Assembly (NCBI GenBank): GCA_021292165.1 | Contig: CM037878.1 | Location: 16,798,471-16,862,470, forward strand | DNA from: Shinisaurus crocodilurus | Taxonomy: Eukaryota > Chordata > Lepidosauria > Squamata > Shinisauridae | Length of the DNA: 64,000 nt | Direction of reading: 5' to 3' | Shown: positions 55,130 to 64,000 of the stretch, piece by piece | Layout: each line of letters opens with the position of its first letter | How positions within the stretch are numbered: position 1 is the stretch's first letter | The notes under the pieces: generated by a model | What the model saw: only the letters and a program-made list of their open reading frames with translations | The model's database searches: none | Told to the model about the DNA's origin: nothing | Position numbers and translations under genes: made by a program

Positions 55130-56913
55130 CTGGGTTCACACGACAGGCTAAGCCACCTTGGCTACGAAGCGACAGTGCTTAGGTTTACTCAGGGTGACTT
55201 AAGTCTGGCTTTGTAACCACGCTGCTAAGCCAAGGCTTGTTCTAGGGTTTACTTGACCATCCGTGGCTTAGCGTGTCATCCAAACCCAGATGCTAGTTTC
55301 CTTGTGCCTCGGGGCGTCTGGCTAGCAAGTTGCGTGGAAAGAGAGGCTAAAAACCCCATGCTGCTCCTGTTCTTGCAGGCGAATTCGGTTCCCAAGTTCT
55401 GCTTAGCAACATATTGTGCTGCATCTGTCGAAGACCACCCTCCTTTACCAACTCTCCCAAGCAACTGATTGCACCGCAGTGGCACCCGCCCTCTGTCATT
55501 CCACTCCTTGCGGGTTGACGCCTCCCACTGCCCATGCTCCTTCCCTGCTTCGTTTCTCAGCAAAGTCTTTTCCCTTCCCCACCTTTCTCCAGCTCCATGT
55601 TATCTGCAGTCCAGCTTGCACTACGCACAAGCCCCTAGAATTGCAACATCCCAAGGAGTGCTTTCCCATGGATAGCCCACTCCCCCTACACCCCATCCCC
55701 ACCCCTCGAGATGAGAATCTGGCACCTTGGTATATGCAGCAATATTGCTTTTTTTTCAATAAAGCTGTGTTTAGTAGAACAGAGGCTTGCTGTATTGTGG
55801 GGTGGGTGGAGTGGCGAGACTGCCAATGGGGAAGAGAGGCGGGTGGGCTGACGGGCAGTGGAGGTGGGGGAAACATCTTCTTCACCCACAGAGAAGGGAT
55901 GGTGGGCGTGTGTGGAGGCAGAAATGGGAGAATGGGAAGAAGAACTTTCTGCTCCTCCAACAAGGATTGGGGCTGTTGAATTTGAGTATGGGTGACACTT
56001 CCAAGGGAGCGTAAATGGGGAGCAGAGACAGGGAGGGATGGGCGAAGGGAGGGAATCGGGCAGTGCTGGCAGGGCCTGGCTGCAGCTGCTGCCCAAACAA
56101 AACACAAACCTCAAGAAGGGGGGAAGCGAAGCAAACCAAGAGAAAACTTTTCCAGCTGGTTAAACAGGGTCTAGGATGGAGCATGGGTGACAGCAATCGG
56201 ACAGGGGAAATGAGAGCCAGTGTGGTGTGGTGAGAGTGTTGGACTGGGACTCAGGAGATCCGGGTTCTAGTCCCCGCTCAGCCATGAAGCTCACTGGGTG
56301 ACTTTGGGCCAGTCACTGACTCTCAGCCTAACCTACCTCACAGGGTTGTTGTGAGGATAAAATGGAGAGGAGGAAGAGGATTATATAAGCTGCCTTGGGT
56401 TCCTTGAAGGAAAAAAGGTGGGGTATAAATATAAAAAATAAAAAATAAAATAAAAATGGTGGATGGGAGGAATACTTGGAGAAGCATAGACGTGCCCTGG
56501 CTGCAAAGTGACCCAACAGAAAAAAAAGCTGCTGACGTAGCAGCGGTGGACCAACAGAGGAACAACTGGTGACGTGGCGCTGACACAACCGACCATGGGA
56601 CACTGTTTCTGCTGTAAAGACACCTAGGATACATGCCACCTCCCGTTGGAGGTATGAGGGGGAAAGGCGGGAAAGTTAAAGTCCAGGGAAAGCTGAGCGT
56701 CTGTTGGACACTCAGGCAAGTAATCCACAGTGCGTAGCTAAAACTCCTAAAAGGTTTAGTGTGTTGTGCGAACCTGCCCATTGTCTGAACCCAGTAGCAT
56801 GGTTTGTTAACCACACACAAGCCACTGTGGCTGGGTTCAGACAACATGACAAGCCGCTCTGAAACAAACATGGCTTATAAGCCACCATGGCTTATTGTGT
56901 TGTGTGAACCCAG
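55130..56913. mobile_element. Compound insertion inside the gypsy element
   Basis: It begins CTGGGTTCACACGACAGG and ends TTGTGTTGTGTGAACCCAG, inverted ends of the MITE group. 55130-55290 is itself a complete palindromic unit, and 56832-56913 another. Between them lie about 900 bp of unassigned GC-rich sequence and a complete SINE (56212-56457). It may be two MITEs plus cargo moved together, or serial insertions. No target duplication was resolved. Open frames here (up to 203 codons at 55496-56107, minus) lack homology I recognise. Confidence 0.55.
56212..56457 (+). mobile_element. tRNA-derived SINE, full length
   Basis: The head 'gccagtgtggtgtggtgaga' then 'gtgttggactgggactcagg' has an A-box-like block, and the B box GGTTCTAGTCC is at 56263-56273. 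The body 'tgggccagtcactgactctc' and 'ctcacagggttgttgtgagg' leads to 'aagctgccttgggttccttg' and an A-rich AAAT tail. A common squamate-type SINE; the 3' half alone occurs at 13642. Confidence 0.85.
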
Positions 56914-56914
56914 T

Positions 56915-57486
56915 CAATGTCTTCACATTCACCGTCACTCTCCATAGTGTGCACTCTAGCTTTGGGCTTTTTCTGTTTTGATGACACTTGATGCATAGTA
57001 GTTAAGTTTGTCACAGTTGTGGCATTTCTTCCCATACGTGCTCTTTTTGTCTTGCATGTTTCCCCACACAGTGCTTGCATTGCTTTATGGTGTTCACTGT
57101 TGTCCTTACATCTAATTTCTCCCTCTCTTTCTTCTGTATTATATGGACCGGTTCCACTGTCTGTCTTTCCAATCATATGTTTTGATAACTCAGCTGCCCT
57201 ACAAATCTCCAAGCTTTTCTCTAAGGAAAAGTCTGCTTCCTTTCAGCAAGCTCTCTTGTACTTGTGTGTTCTGTATTCCACACACTATCTGGTCCCTTAT
57301 TAAAGAATCTTTGATATCTCCCAAACTGCAGCTGGCTGCTAACATCTTTAAAGTGGCGCAATATTCCTTAATAACTTGCCCTATTTCTTGGTTCCACATG
57401 AAAAAGCTATACCTTTCCACTGTTTCATTCCTTCTGGGGTTGCAGTGGCCATCAAAACAACTGTGATACTTGTAGCCAAAGTACAC
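56915..57486 (-). pseudogene. Gypsy gag fragment
   Basis: RRNETVERYSFFMWNQEIGQ, VIKEYCATLKMLAASC and DSLIRDQIVCGIQNTQVQE (57486-57199) are typical gag capsid blocks of vertebrate Ty3 elements. A degenerate Cys/His region at about 57060-57000 may be the zinc knuckle. The end is cut by the inserted MITE at 56913. Confidence 0.75.
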
Positions 57487-57704
57487 TGTGCTTGGGGAAT
57501 GTATGCATACAGTGTCTTATTACTCTCCTGCTCTCTCCAATCAAACATAGAAAAAGTTTCATTTTCACAGACACCTCTTTATCTGTCATTGCAATGTCCA
57601 CATAAAGATTAAACTCCTCTTTCCAGGTTTTCCATGCCTGGGCTAAGTTCTAAACTTGCAATTTTAATGTGCTTGGTGGCTTCAGGCCCTCCAGTCTCAC
57701 CCTC

Positions 57705-57740
57705 TCTCTCTCTCCCTCTCTCCTCTCTCTCTCTCTACTC
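57705..57740 (+). repeat. (CT)n-rich tract
   Basis: CTCTCTCTCTCCCTCTCTCC-type microsatellite inside the gypsy leader. Confidence 0.8.
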
Positions 57741-57791
57741 AGTCTGTTATTCTTCTTCTGTCTAGGATTCAGTCACCGCTGCCACCATATT

Positions 57792-58028
57792 TCAAAGCTG
57801 GTGGACTGCACCCCACAGAACCAAACAGACAGCTTTATAAACAACCTCCGAGTTTTATTTTAAATAAAGGGCCCCCTACGGAGTTCTCTCAGGCTGCGGC
57901 CTCTCTCTCGTCAGGCCAGAAGCAGTGGGTGTTGCCATCATCTACTTCCTGGCTCCTCCCAGGAACCTTTTGTCGCAGGAAGCACAACCCATCCAGGCGA
58001 GATCCAGCAGTTCTTTTATATTATTACA
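57792..58028 (-). repeat. Gypsy 5' LTR (sense orientation minus)
   Basis: 237 bp, partner of 51907-52129. The sense strand gives TGTAATAATATAAAAG at the start and an AATAAAACT-type polyadenylation signal near the end. Immediately after it, in sense, is TATGGTGGCAGCGG, the primer-binding region. Confidence 0.85.
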
Positions 58029-58033
58029 GTATT
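58029..58033 (+). repeat. GTATT target duplication, right
   Basis: Matches 51902-51906. Confidence 0.8.
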
Positions 58034-58039
58034 GAGAGC

Positions 58040-58345
58040 ATAAAACAAATAAATTTACCAGCCAAAGGCCTCTCTAAACTAGAAGGCTTTCACACATTGG
58101 TGAAAAGACATCAATGAGGGGATGCGGCGAGTATCTCTAGGGAGAGAATTCCACGATCTGGAGGAAGCCATGAAAAGGCACTTTCTGATATTAGTGGGAC
58201 AGACATACAGGATCCAGAAGATCTTACCATTCAGGCAGCTTCATATGGGAGCAAGCATTCCTTCTAGTTTGCTGGTCCTAAGCCATTTGGGGTTTAAAAG
58301 GTCATGACTAGCATTTTGAATTGTGCCTTGAAACAAACCAGAAGC
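58040..58345 (-). mobile_element. L2-clade LINE 3' region, antisense
   Basis: 'agggagagaattccacgatc', 'gaggaagccatgaaaaggca' and 'tcatgactagcattttgaat' are the reversed 3' region of the same L2 family as 34130-35080. No coding part remains. Confidence 0.6.
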
Positions 58346-58640
58346 CAGTGTCAAGGGTAGGCATAGTTGAGCACCTGCTGAGAACCCACACCCCAGTAGG
58401 GGTCCACTGACAAGAGCCCCCTGGAGTCTTCTTCTTCACCACTGCAATTTTCTTGTTCACCTGCCAGTCACTCTGGCCAAAACAAAAATGGTGGTGAGAA
58501 GGAGGGACGGCAGATGCCACTGCTTGCTTGCGCACTGGTTATCTGCCTATCAAGCAAGCAAGTGGTAGCAATGATTAGAAAGAGGATGAGGAACAATAAC
58601 AGCTAGTGACAATGGTGATGAGAAGGTAGACTCACTAAGG
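58346..58640 (+). repeat. Dispersed repeat, copy B
   Basis: Aligns with 33552-33840 in the same orientation ('ggtaggcatagttgagcacc', 'gaaagaggatgaggaacaat'). Nature unknown. Confidence 0.6.
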
Positions 58641-58859
58641 CGGGTGCTATTGAGCATGCCTTGAGGACACATGTCCTCAAAAACCCTAGAGCCATTTTGT
58701 CCAATTTTCATATAGAACATCTACAACAAAAATACCTCAAGCCTTCCAGCACATTTGGATGCAATGAACTTACAAATATCCACCTATTGCAAAACTGACT
58801 ACTTTATGGACGAAAAAGACTCCGGAAAAGGCGCCCAGCCAGATTTGTTCCTTTGACAT

Positions 58860-58938
58860 TTTGATTGGGGGGGGGATGTTTTGTTGGTTGTTCTGTTGTT
58901 CTGTATATGTTAAAATTCAAATAAACAAATTTTAAAAA
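58860..58938 (+). mobile_element. Possible LINE 3' tail
   Basis: 'ttctgttgttctgtatatgt' followed by 'aaaattcaaataaacaaatt' and an A-rich end resembles a LINE 3' terminus with polyadenylation-like sequence. Flanked by G and C homopolymers. Low certainty. Confidence 0.35.
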
Positions 58939-59070
58939 AGACAACACACCCCCCCCCCGAGCCAGCACTGGATAGTGTAGTTGTTTTAACAATGGATCCC
59001 AATGACCAGCTCCAGTTAAGAGGTTGGCTGTTTCATTCTACACCAGCTGACATTTCTGGACACTTTTAAT

Positions 59071-60663
59071 AAGAACTTAAGAAGAGCTGTGCTAGCTCAG
59101 ACCATATGCCTCTCTAGTCCAGGCTTCAGTTCACACAGTGGGCGACCAGACACCTCAAGGAAGCCTACACACACAGGACATGTGTGTAATAGCACACTCC
59201 TGCTGCTCCTGCAATAGTACCTTCCTGCATACTGCCTCTGATTCTGGAAATAATGCATAGCCATCATGACCAGTAGGCACCAATAGCCTTATCCTCCATG
59301 AATTTGTCTAATTCACTTTTAAGGCCATTCAGGTTGGTGGCCATCACGTCATTTTGTGGTAACAAATTCCATAGTTTCACTATGTGCTGTGTGAAGAAAT
59401 ACTTCATTTTATCTGTCCTGAATCTCCCACAACTCAGCTTCATAGTATTATGTGAGATAAGATTCTGTATTCACTTTCTCTACAACATGAATCATTTTAT
59501 ATACCTCTATCATGTCTCCCCTTACTCGCCTTTTTTCTAAGCTAAATAGCCCCAAACAGTTACCTTTTCTCATAGGAGAGGTGCTCCAGACCCCTTCTGC
59601 ACCTCTTCCAGCATTATAATATCCTTTTTGTATACAGCATTGTACTCAGTGCTGTATTCAAAATTGTATTCCACACGTGTACACAGTATTCCAAGTGTAG
59701 TCACATCATAGATTTGTATAATAGCATTATGATACTGGCAGTTTCATTTTCAATCCCTTTCCTAATGATCCCCAACATGGAATTTGCCTTTTCCATAGCA
59801 CCCACACACTGGGTTGACGTTTTCAAGAAGCTATCCACCACAACCTCAAGATCTCTTTCTTGGCCAGTCAATACTTGTCAAGTATTTACTCCAATATCCA
59901 TCACTTTACACTTGCTTACATTGAACCACATTTGCCATTTCAATGAATTTGGAGAGATGCTTTGGAAATCTTCACAATCTGTTTTTGCTCTAACTACCCT
60001 AAATAATTTGGTGTCATCAGCAAACCTGGCCACTTCAGTACTCATCCCTATTCCAGATCATTTATGAACAAGTTAAAAAGCACCAGTCCCATTACAGATC
60101 TTTGGAGGGACAAGTGTATACATCCTTCCATTGTGAGAATGACCATTCATTCCTACTCCTTGCTTTCTGTTCTTTAACCAGTTACCTGGTCATAAGAGGT
60201 GGTCTTTTTTTATTCCATGACTGCTAGGTTTGTTCAGGAATCTTTGGTGAGGGACTTTGTCAAAAGCCTTTTGAAAATTCAAGTAAATGATGTCTACTGG
60301 ATCACCCCTATCCATATGCCATATGTTTATTGACACCATCAAAGAACTCTTAAGTTAGTGAGACAGGATGTAACTTTGCAGAAGCCATGTTGATTCTTTT
60401 TCAGCAGGACATGTCCTTCTATATGCTCGCTAATTTTATTTTTAATAATGCTTTCCATCAAGTTACCTGGAACACATACTGAGCTAGCTGGCCTGCTATT
60501 TCCTGGATCCGTACTGGATCCATTTTGAAAAACTGGTATTACATTGGCTACTCTCCAGTACAGAGGCTGATCTTAGAAACATGTTACATATTTTGGTTAA
60601 AAGAGCAGCATATTCACATTTGAGTTCTTTAAGAATGCTCATATGTATACCAGATGGACCCAG
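59071..60663 (-). mobile_element. CR1 LINE, antisense, 3' portion (left of LTR insertion)
   Basis: The minus strand covers the RT palm (FADDTKLFRVV, about 60030-59995), FNVSKCKVMD (about 59925) and the long 3' region. Frameshifts and stops throughout. It continues at 62200-62520 beyond the inserted 1.5 kb element, as shown by the joined target CCCAG/TGATTTG. Same family as 43297 and 46425, distinct from the young CR1 at 1-3352. Confidence 0.85.
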
Positions 60664-62199
60664 TGTGGGACCTTGCCCCAGTCCAGAGGGAGCTTTAGCT
60701 TCAGACACTAAGTCTGACTCAGAGGGAGAAACTAGATTCAGGCCCAGCTGTGGGAGACCAGAGGCCTGAGTGTTCAGTTCTGCCAGGCCTCCCACTCCAC
60801 AGCAAACAGGGAGGGGGTGAGGTTCTAGAGACTGATATGGCCGATTCTCCACAGCTGGAAGACTTGACCTTGAGGGAGGCTCCTGGTTTTCAGCCAGGGG
60901 CATCTGTAGCGGACGGGACCCCTCCTCCAAAGCCCACACCCTCAATGTGTACTTCGCTCTCACCAAGTGCCTTGTATTGGTCACTTCAGACTTGAAGCTG
61001 TCTTCTTAAACTGCGTTAGCCGATTATGTGTCTTAGGTCTTATATGTAGCTGTTCACCCACGTTTGTTTGCCTTTATTAAGAGCAGTTTGTTTTATTTGA
61101 TTACTTGAAGTAGGGTGCCCCTCCGTTAATTCCCTTCTTACTTTCCTGTCTACCAGTCAGACTCTGGACACTTAGAACTTTGAATAAAAAGGTTGATTTA
61201 TTGTTCTAACAAAGTCTCTAAACTGATATTCAACTCAGGGATTTTCAACAGCTAATTCAAACTTGTTCTTTGCTTAGATTCAGGTTAAAAGGCAGGCAGA
61301 TGTTATACAGTGCTCTTTGTATCAACTTGGCTTGGTTACTTGAAGTTACAGTATCAGACCAGGGAACTTAACTGTCCCTCTCACTAGTCCAGAGCTTCAC
61401 CTTCTTCCTCAGACAGAAGGTCCTTCACTCCCTAAGTGGAAACTCCTGTGAACTGTTCTCTACTAACACCTTCACGTTTGCTTTCTCGCAACTTAGTCAC
61501 TAGATTTCCTGTCTGAACTCTTCTCTTCAGTACCACCTTTCCCTACCTACTCTATTAACCTCCCACTCCCTCTCTCACTCCAACCCACTCTCTCCCCAAC
61601 TGACAACCGACTCCCCTTAACTGCCAACTCCCTGGGGTTCTATGCTCTCTGCTTCAACCAATCAGAGCCTCTGGAATGTTCAGGCTGGCCCTCCCCAGGC
61701 TTCTGCCTGTCACTCCGCCACAGCATCATCCCTGGAAACAGGACAGCAGGAGGAGGTCTTTGCTGGAGAGGGTGTTTTGGGGGGGTGTCTCCTCCTGCCT
61801 TCAGCAGAAGAGGGCAGGGCAGAAAAGCCTAGTCAGGTGTAGTAACCGCTTGAGAGGCAGGATCCAATGTCAGATACTGATCCTTAGTAGCCACCCCCCT
61901 GTATTTAAACCTGTGTACCTTCCAGTCACACTTGTAGGAGACAATGCACCAACAACCTGGAAAGCCACCCGTCGTGTTTGGAACTCTGGACTTGGTGCGG
62001 TATCCATGGGGAACTGCCCTTTTTAGGGATTGCCCTCTGCTCAGGATTTTCCTGACAGGACTTTGTCTGGGACTTCTCACAATCTGGTTTGGAGGATCTT
62101 TATTGCTTCTATGAAAGGTGACAGCCTATTACTGGAATTATGGCAATAAAAGGTTTGGTTCATACTCATGTCTTGATTTTGGGAGGCCAGGTCAGGACA
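60664..62199. mobile_element. TG...CA insertion in CR1, probable solo LTR (1536 bp)
   Basis: It starts TGTGGGACC and ends GGTCAGGACA, flanked by CCCAG at 60659-60663 and 62200-62204. TG/CA ends plus a 5-bp duplication indicate an LTR. There is no second LTR or internal domain, so recombination to a solo LTR is the simplest reading. On the plus strand there is TATTTAAA (61902-61909) and an AATAAA near 62143; on the minus strand a possible signal lies near 61195, so orientation is open. The length would be large for a gypsy LTR but usual for some retroviral-type elements. Internal frames (e.g. 60496-60984 minus) are not recognisable proteins. Confidence 0.7.
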
Positions 62200-62520
62200 C
62201 CCAGTGATTTGTTTGCCAATAAGGTCTCAAACTTCATATCTTTTCTCACCACAATTTGCCTCAGTTTCTCAGATTCCCTTCCTGAAAATATCAGCTCAAG
62301 CACAGGGATCTGCCCTACATCTTCGCAGTGTAGATGGATGCAAATAATTCATCCACTTTCTCTGCAATTTCCTTATCCCCCTTCAGTACCCCCTTATCAT
62401 CCAATGGTCCAACTGCCTCCCCAGCCAGTTTCCTGCTTCTGTTTCTCAAGGAAGCCTTCTTTTATGTAATAGTTTCTTTGACATTGCTCATTAACCATGC
62501 TAATGATCACTTGAACTTTG
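62200..62520 (-). mobile_element. CR1 LINE, antisense (right of LTR insertion)
   Basis: 'cccccttatcatccaatggt', 'ccaactgcctccccagccag' and 'tttcctgcttctgtttctca' continue the CR1 coding strand upstream of the RT core. The 5' border is not exact. Confidence 0.75.
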
Positions 62521-62608
62521 TGCTACCTTTCCTGATCTGCATTTTACATTTTCAGAGGCCTCCCCATGTAGATTGCATGGCAACAGTCCAATCAGGATGT
62601 CGCTAAAC

Positions 62609-62773
62609 CAGGACCGGTGCAAGGCAGTTTGGTGCCCTAGGCAAGATCAGATATTTAGCGCCCCCCCATCCCACTTGAGAGCGCTGTATTTTTTTTCAAG
62701 GCGTTTCTGGCGCCCCCTTTAGCCCTGCGCCCTAGGCGGCTGCCTAGTTGGCCTAATGGTAGCACCGGCCCTG
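62609..62773 (+). mobile_element. 165-bp hAT MITE with perfect 8-bp duplication
   Basis: CAGGACCGGTGC to GCACCGGCCCTG, flanked by CGCTAAAC at 62601-62608 and 62774-62781. Same length as the reversed copy at 29562; its arms are those of 5284-6976. Confidence 0.93.
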
Positions 62774-62781
62774 CGCTAAAC

Positions 62782-64000
62782 TGTGAATCATCATGTCCAG
62801 ATCTGCTCAACTATTCCTACTGCCAGTATGAGACAAGTTATTCTATAAAAGTCCACACAGCAGATGCATTTCCTCCAAAGGAAACCTCCAAAGGAAGAGA
62901 TAGATTCCTCAGAGGGAATATGGCAAATTATGCTTCCTCCTCTTTTTTCAGACATCCTTAAAAAAATATTGGACACTGGCAGCATATCCCCCTTAATCTT
63001 CTTTTCTCTAGACTAAACAAACACAATTCTTTCAGGTTTCCTCATATTATTTGCCTCCCAGGACAATTTTAATCTTTGCAGTTCTTCTCTGAATTCATTC
63101 CAATGTAGGTATTATCATCCGTCTTGAGATCTGGTTCCCAGAACTAAAAGTATTACTGTGCCAGGAAGACTAGCAATATTATTTCCTGAACCTTGGGAAC
63201 AATATTCGTAATGACACAAAACTTAAACGGCACTGTTCTTTTGGGCCACAGCATCACAAGGTTGACTCAGATTCTGCTTGGTATTTACTGTATACCGTAA
63301 TTGCCAGATCTTCCTGAGCCCAAAATAGGCAATAAGGTCATTTCACCAGATGACATTATCCAGGATGACATTGGTTTCCAGGGTGAAGTAATATATTAGT
63401 CAATAGGAATATGCTGTGTTTTATTTCTTAGAAACACCCATCCCCTTTTGCTATCAAGAGATGGCCAGTGCTGCTTTGACAAAGATCTACAATGCACTAG
63501 ACAAAAGGACAGAATGGACTACACAGAAGCTGGGAATGGAATGGCTGTGGTGCCAGTACTAGGACTTTAGTTGGGTCCTAGTGATAGTGTAAGAGGATGA
63601 GTTATCCTATTTCACTAGAACTAAGAAGTTTGCACCAGATTTATGTAATGAGTCTTTGGCATATACATAGTATCATATCATCAATGGCTTTGTCTCTTAG
63701 GAAAATGCTTTAGGCTTCAGTTCTAAGATACTTTCTTGAATATGTCCTTTAAATCAATGGGTATACTTCCAAGGAACTGTTTAAGATTAGAGTGTCAGTC
63801 TCTATTGTTGCATGTGAGGGATTCTAAAATAACAAACTTTTTTTTTAAGTCAAAGATATAGCACTGAAGCTATAAAAACAATTTTTCCTAAGGTCCAGAG
63901 AAAGATTTCAACTGGTGACAGGCAGTAGGAACATTATAGTGACTCACTCATTAGTTTCTTAAATCAGTTTGTCTTATTGCACACATATTTAGCATTTTGT
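62782..64000. other. No recognisable gene
   Basis: Unique-looking AT-rich sequence to the window edge. One 64-codon minus frame at 62791-62985 has no recognisable domain. Confidence 0.5.

Larger units (their letters stand above)
51907..58028 (-). mobile_element. Ty3/gypsy LTR retrotransposon, antisense, dead and interrupted
   Basis: LTR-like repeats at 51907-52129 and 57792-58028 enclose, on the minus strand, remnants of gag (57486-56915), protease (about 55057-54857), RT (54780-54170), RNase H (53803-53363) and integrase (about 53200-52747), the Ty3 order with integrase last. GTATT flanks both outer ends. The sense 5' LTR is followed by a primer site reading TGGTGGCAGCGG. Every domain has stops or frameshifts. 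A 1.8 kb insertion (55130-56913) separates gag from protease. Without it the element would be about 4.3 kb. Confidence 0.88.

Noticed and set aside
55496..56107. Minus-strand 203-codon frame
   Set aside because: Ser/Pro/Leu-rich, overlapped by frames on both strands in a GC-rich inserted region, and partly antisense to other repeats.
60496..60984. Minus-strand 162-codon frame
   Set aside because: It crosses the border between CR1 and the inserted LTR-like element, so it cannot be an ancestral gene.

Overview
The window looks like gene-poor nuclear DNA from a sauropsid, most likely a squamate reptile. This rests on the repeat mix: CR1 LINEs ending in ATTCTATG repeats, L2-type LINE tails with the 'ccgcccagagagctt...gggcggtat' hairpin, tRNA- and 5S-derived SINEs, many hAT/Harbinger/pogo-type MITEs, a Tc1 remnant, a Helitron, a Ty3/gypsy element and a Ty1/copia element. 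I find no intact host protein-coding gene. The only host-gene homology is a broken 5' fragment of ADO (2-aminoethanethiol dioxygenase) at 6357-6582, carried inside a hAT element. Species-level assignment is inference.

Layout. 1-3352: a nearly intact plus-strand CR1 (end of ORF1 with an SGNH-esterase domain; ORF2 endonuclease/RT broken by one in-frame stop), then an L2 tail and a tRNA-Ala-derived SINE. 5284-6976: a 1.7 kb hAT element with a near-perfect 8-bp target duplication. Its arms match 165-bp MITEs at 29562-29726 and 62609-62773, and its cargo is the ADO promoter region, 5'UTR and first ~75 codons. 8885-9839: a non-autonomous Helitron whose 3' end is duplicated around a G-rich minisatellite. 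9930-22640: MITEs, SINE/LINE tails and a Tc1 transposase remnant in otherwise featureless sequence. 22979-27868: a 4.9 kb Ty1/copia element with near-identical LTRs, a GATCT duplication and a primer site complementary to the anticodon arm of initiator tRNA-Met; its pol is heavily frameshifted. 28000-43100: mostly low-feature DNA with scattered hAT, Harbinger and pogo MITEs, including a nested GC-rich hAT at 32395-33086, an antisense L2 at 34130-35080 and a three-MITE cluster at 39317-40128. 43300-47450: antisense CR1 fragments, one of them carrying a 5S-rRNA/CR1-tail chimera. 51907-58028: an antisense, dead Ty3/gypsy element bounded by GTATT duplications and interrupted by a 1.8 kb compound insertion. 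59071-62520: an antisense CR1 split by a clean 1.5 kb TG...CA insertion, probably a solo LTR.

How the pieces relate. Nothing here forms a pathway. The biology is that of mobile DNA: self-coding families (CR1, L2, Tc1, gypsy, copia), the short elements they probably mobilise (SINEs, MITEs), and nested insertions that give relative ages. The points most worth following are the gene-fragment-carrying hAT, the copia element whose young LTRs flank an old-looking pol, and the 5S/CR1 chimera. Several non-repetitive AT-rich stretches rich in TAAT/ATTA cores could be conserved non-coding elements; that is inference only. All counts and alignments were made by eye.
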